From Prochlorococcus sp. AG-686-P16 (GTDB lineage Bacteria > Cyanobacteriota > Cyanobacteriia > PCC-6307 > Cyanobiaceae): DNA of 15,462 bases. Positions within the stretch are counted from its first letter, which is position 1. Each line of letters opens with the position of its first letter. Of this stretch, positions 14,110 through 15,462 are shown piece after piece. The notes beneath the pieces were generated by a model, which was given only the letters and a program-made list of their open reading frames with translations, had not been told where the DNA came from and ran no database searches. The position numbers were made by a program, and so were the translations under genes. Where the stretch lies: NCBI GenBank assembly GCA_003208695.1, contig QCVY01000015.1:1-15462 (forward strand), read 5' to 3'.

Positions 14110-15462
14110 TCATGACATTAGCCTCGTTTTTGTTTTTCTCATTAACTTTGATAACTTGTCCCCTATTAAAGAAGCATTTGATCCTTTTTTACACTTTGAT
14201 GCAGCAAAAGAGTGTAAAAAAACGTATTTTGCTAAAGATTCGGTCCTAATATAATCCTTAGATGAAGACATTTCTATTGCTGAACATCCACCAATAAATC
14301 CAGATAAAAGATCTCCTAAACCCGCTCTTGCAGTCTCAGCATCAGTTCCAAAAAGTTGCCATGCATTTTCATTATTTGCAATAACACTATTTGCTCCCTT
14401 TAATAAAATACTTATATCAAATTCTTTAGCAGCTTTTATAGCTAGTTCAACCTTGTTAGTACAATCAAGCTCAGGGAATAACCTCACAAATTCTTTATTA
14501 TGAGGGGTAATCCAAGTTTCAGACTTTCTTTCTAAGAAAAATTTTGGTCCCAAATTTGATTTAGAAATTCTATTAAGTGCATCTGCATCAAGAATCAATA
14601 AACCTTTTAAATCCAATAAGTACTGTGTTGATTTCTCCCAATCATCCTGATTCAAGCCAATTCCTGGGCCAATAACTATTGAATCATAATCAGAAAAATC
14701 AATATTCTTTAAGGCATCGAATAAAATTGAATTTCCATTTAGGTCGCTAGTAAGTCTTCCTATAACTACTGCTTCTGGTTCAACTTGCCAAATAGATTTT
14801 GAAACTACATCAGGGATAATTGCTGATACAAATCCTGCCCCACTTGAAATAGCACCTTTTATAGCAAGATGTGCTGCCCCAGGATATCTTTCACTTCCCG
14901 CAATTAATAATGTTCTACCTCTTTTGTATTTACTTGAATTTTTTGGTAATGAAGGAAGATTTATTGTTTTTAAATCGTGATAAGTAATTTTTAAAATCTT
15001 ACTTTCTAAGTTACATAATTGACTTTTAGATATACCTATATCTATGTGATGCAATTCGCCAACATAAGGTAATGCAGTGTCTTGTAATAATCCAATCTTA
15101 TTGAGTCCGACAACTAAATTATAATTCGCCCTTACAGCATTTTTTAAGAAGGGTTTCCCAGAATCAGGACACAAACCCGTTGGAATATCTATGCTTACAA
15201 CATTACCAGACTTTTTTTCAAATTTTTTATTAAATAATTCAATTAAGTCTTCATCAACTTTTCTATTTTGATTATTCCCGAAAATAGCATCAATCCATAA
15301 ATGTTTCCCTTCAGGATTAGGAGGTTCTCCTAATTTTTCTACTCCAAGAGATGTAAGATAATTTACATAATTAATCGTTAATGTTTTTTTTAAAGGAAAT
15401 GGGCACCATAATTTAACTAGATATCCCTTTAAAAAAAGCTCTTTAGCAATTACTGCCCCATC
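14110..15462 (-). CDS. nnr: Bifunctional NAD(P)HX epimerase/dehydratase, 5' end cut off
   Basis: This enzyme repairs NADH and NADPH hydrates: the N-terminal YjeF_N domain epimerises NAD(P)HX and the C-terminal domain dehydrates the S form using ADP (or ATP). The frame is open to the window edge and 450 residues are visible. The epimerase part includes DGAVIAKELFLKGY at the edge, WIDAIFG and VVSIDIPTGLCPDSG; the last stretch shows that the gene does not begin at the TTG near 15174. The dehydratase part has GRTLLIAGSERYPGAAHLA, IVIGPGIG, LILDADALN, WITPHNKEF and ETARAGLGDLLSGFIGG with the catalytic Asp of the GxGD motif. Roughly 50-60 N-terminal residues are missing. The gene upstream of the sigma factor reads in the same direction with 141 bp between; no terminator hairpin is evident there. 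Confidence 0.95.
   Translation of the reverse strand, partial: DGAVIAKELFLKGYLVKLWCPFPLKKTLTINYVNYLTSLGVEKLGEPPNPEGKHLWIDAIFGNNQNRKVDEDLIELFNKKFEKKSGNVVSIDIPTGLCPDSGKPFLKNAVRANYNLVVGLNKIGLLQDTALPYVGELHHIDIGISKSQLCNLESKILKITYHDLKTINLPSLPKNSSKYKRGRTLLIAGSERYPGAAHLAIKGAISSGAGFVSAIIPDVVSKSIWQVEPEAVVIGRLTSDLNGNSILFDALKNIDFSDYDSIVIGPGIGLNQDDWEKSTQYLLDLKGLLILDADALNRISKSNLGPKFFLERKSETWITPHNKEFVRLFPELDCTNKVELAIKAAKEFDISILLKGANSVIANNENAWQLFGTDAETARAGLGDLLSGFIGGCSAIEMSSSKDYIRTESLAKYVFLHSFAASKCKKGSNASLIGDKLSKLMRKTKTRLMS

Noticed and set aside
15100..15174. A start for the NAD(P)HX repair gene near 15174
   Set aside because: That codon is TTG in the middle of the VVSIDIPTGLCPDSG motif of the epimerase domain, and the frame continues upstream to the window edge.
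1..15462. Mobile elements, CRISPR arrays, tRNA or rRNA genes, toxin-antitoxin or defence genes
   Set aside because: No repeats with spacers, no tRNA cloverleaf in the gaps, no transposase or integrase, and even base composition throughout; this is core chromosome.

Overview
The window is about 15.5 kb of AT-rich DNA (my estimate by eye is around 30% G+C), densely packed with housekeeping genes. The gene set points to a cyanobacterium: a ZipN/Ftn2 (ARC6-type) division protein, a CpmA/LarB protein, a cyanobacterial-type ThiE with an N-terminal extension, a group 2 sigma factor and a plastid-like PdhA. Strong A+T codon bias, very short intergenic gaps and small proteins point to marine Prochlorococcus, most likely a high-light clade. 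This is inference from gene content and composition; no strain can be named. Base and codon use look uniform throughout, with no integrase, transposase, tRNA, rRNA or CRISPR array.

Layout. Positions 1-2218 read rightward: the 3' end of ribF, then thiE and thiS (overlapping by 23 bp), then two small uncharacterised ORFs (55 and 44 codons) in what would otherwise be a 480-base gap. Positions 2215-5452 form a tight leftward operon, era > trmD-ispF > small exported/anchored cyanobacterial protein > larB/cpmA. Its junctions are a direct stop-start contact and two ATGA overlaps, and TrmD and IspF are read as one continuous 407-codon frame. A rightward gene of unknown function (5492-6019) starts 39 bp from era and ends at a hairpin. 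Positions 6071-11838 are a second leftward run: zipN > ffh > rpsP > phoH > a Bax-inhibitor-1 family membrane protein, closed by an intrinsic terminator at 6018-6044. pdhA (11988-13025) reads rightward and meets a leftward group 2 sigma factor gene with one base between them. The window ends in a leftward bifunctional NAD(P)HX repair gene whose 5' end is cut off.

How the genes work together. Cofactor supply (FAD/FMN, thiamine diphosphate and its user pyruvate dehydrogenase, NAD(P)H repair) sits beside translation and protein targeting (S16, Ffh, Era, TrmD), isoprenoid synthesis (IspF) and cell division (ZipN). The leftward runs look like rearranged pieces of two widespread bacterial clusters, ffh-rpsP-rimM-trmD and phoH-ybeY-era.

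I see no convincing new multi-gene system. The items most worth checking are the in-frame TrmD-IspF fusion, the two small ORFs after thiS, the repeated AGGTAT elements upstream of the sigma factor gene, and three genes that appear to start with TTG (era, zipN, pdhA).
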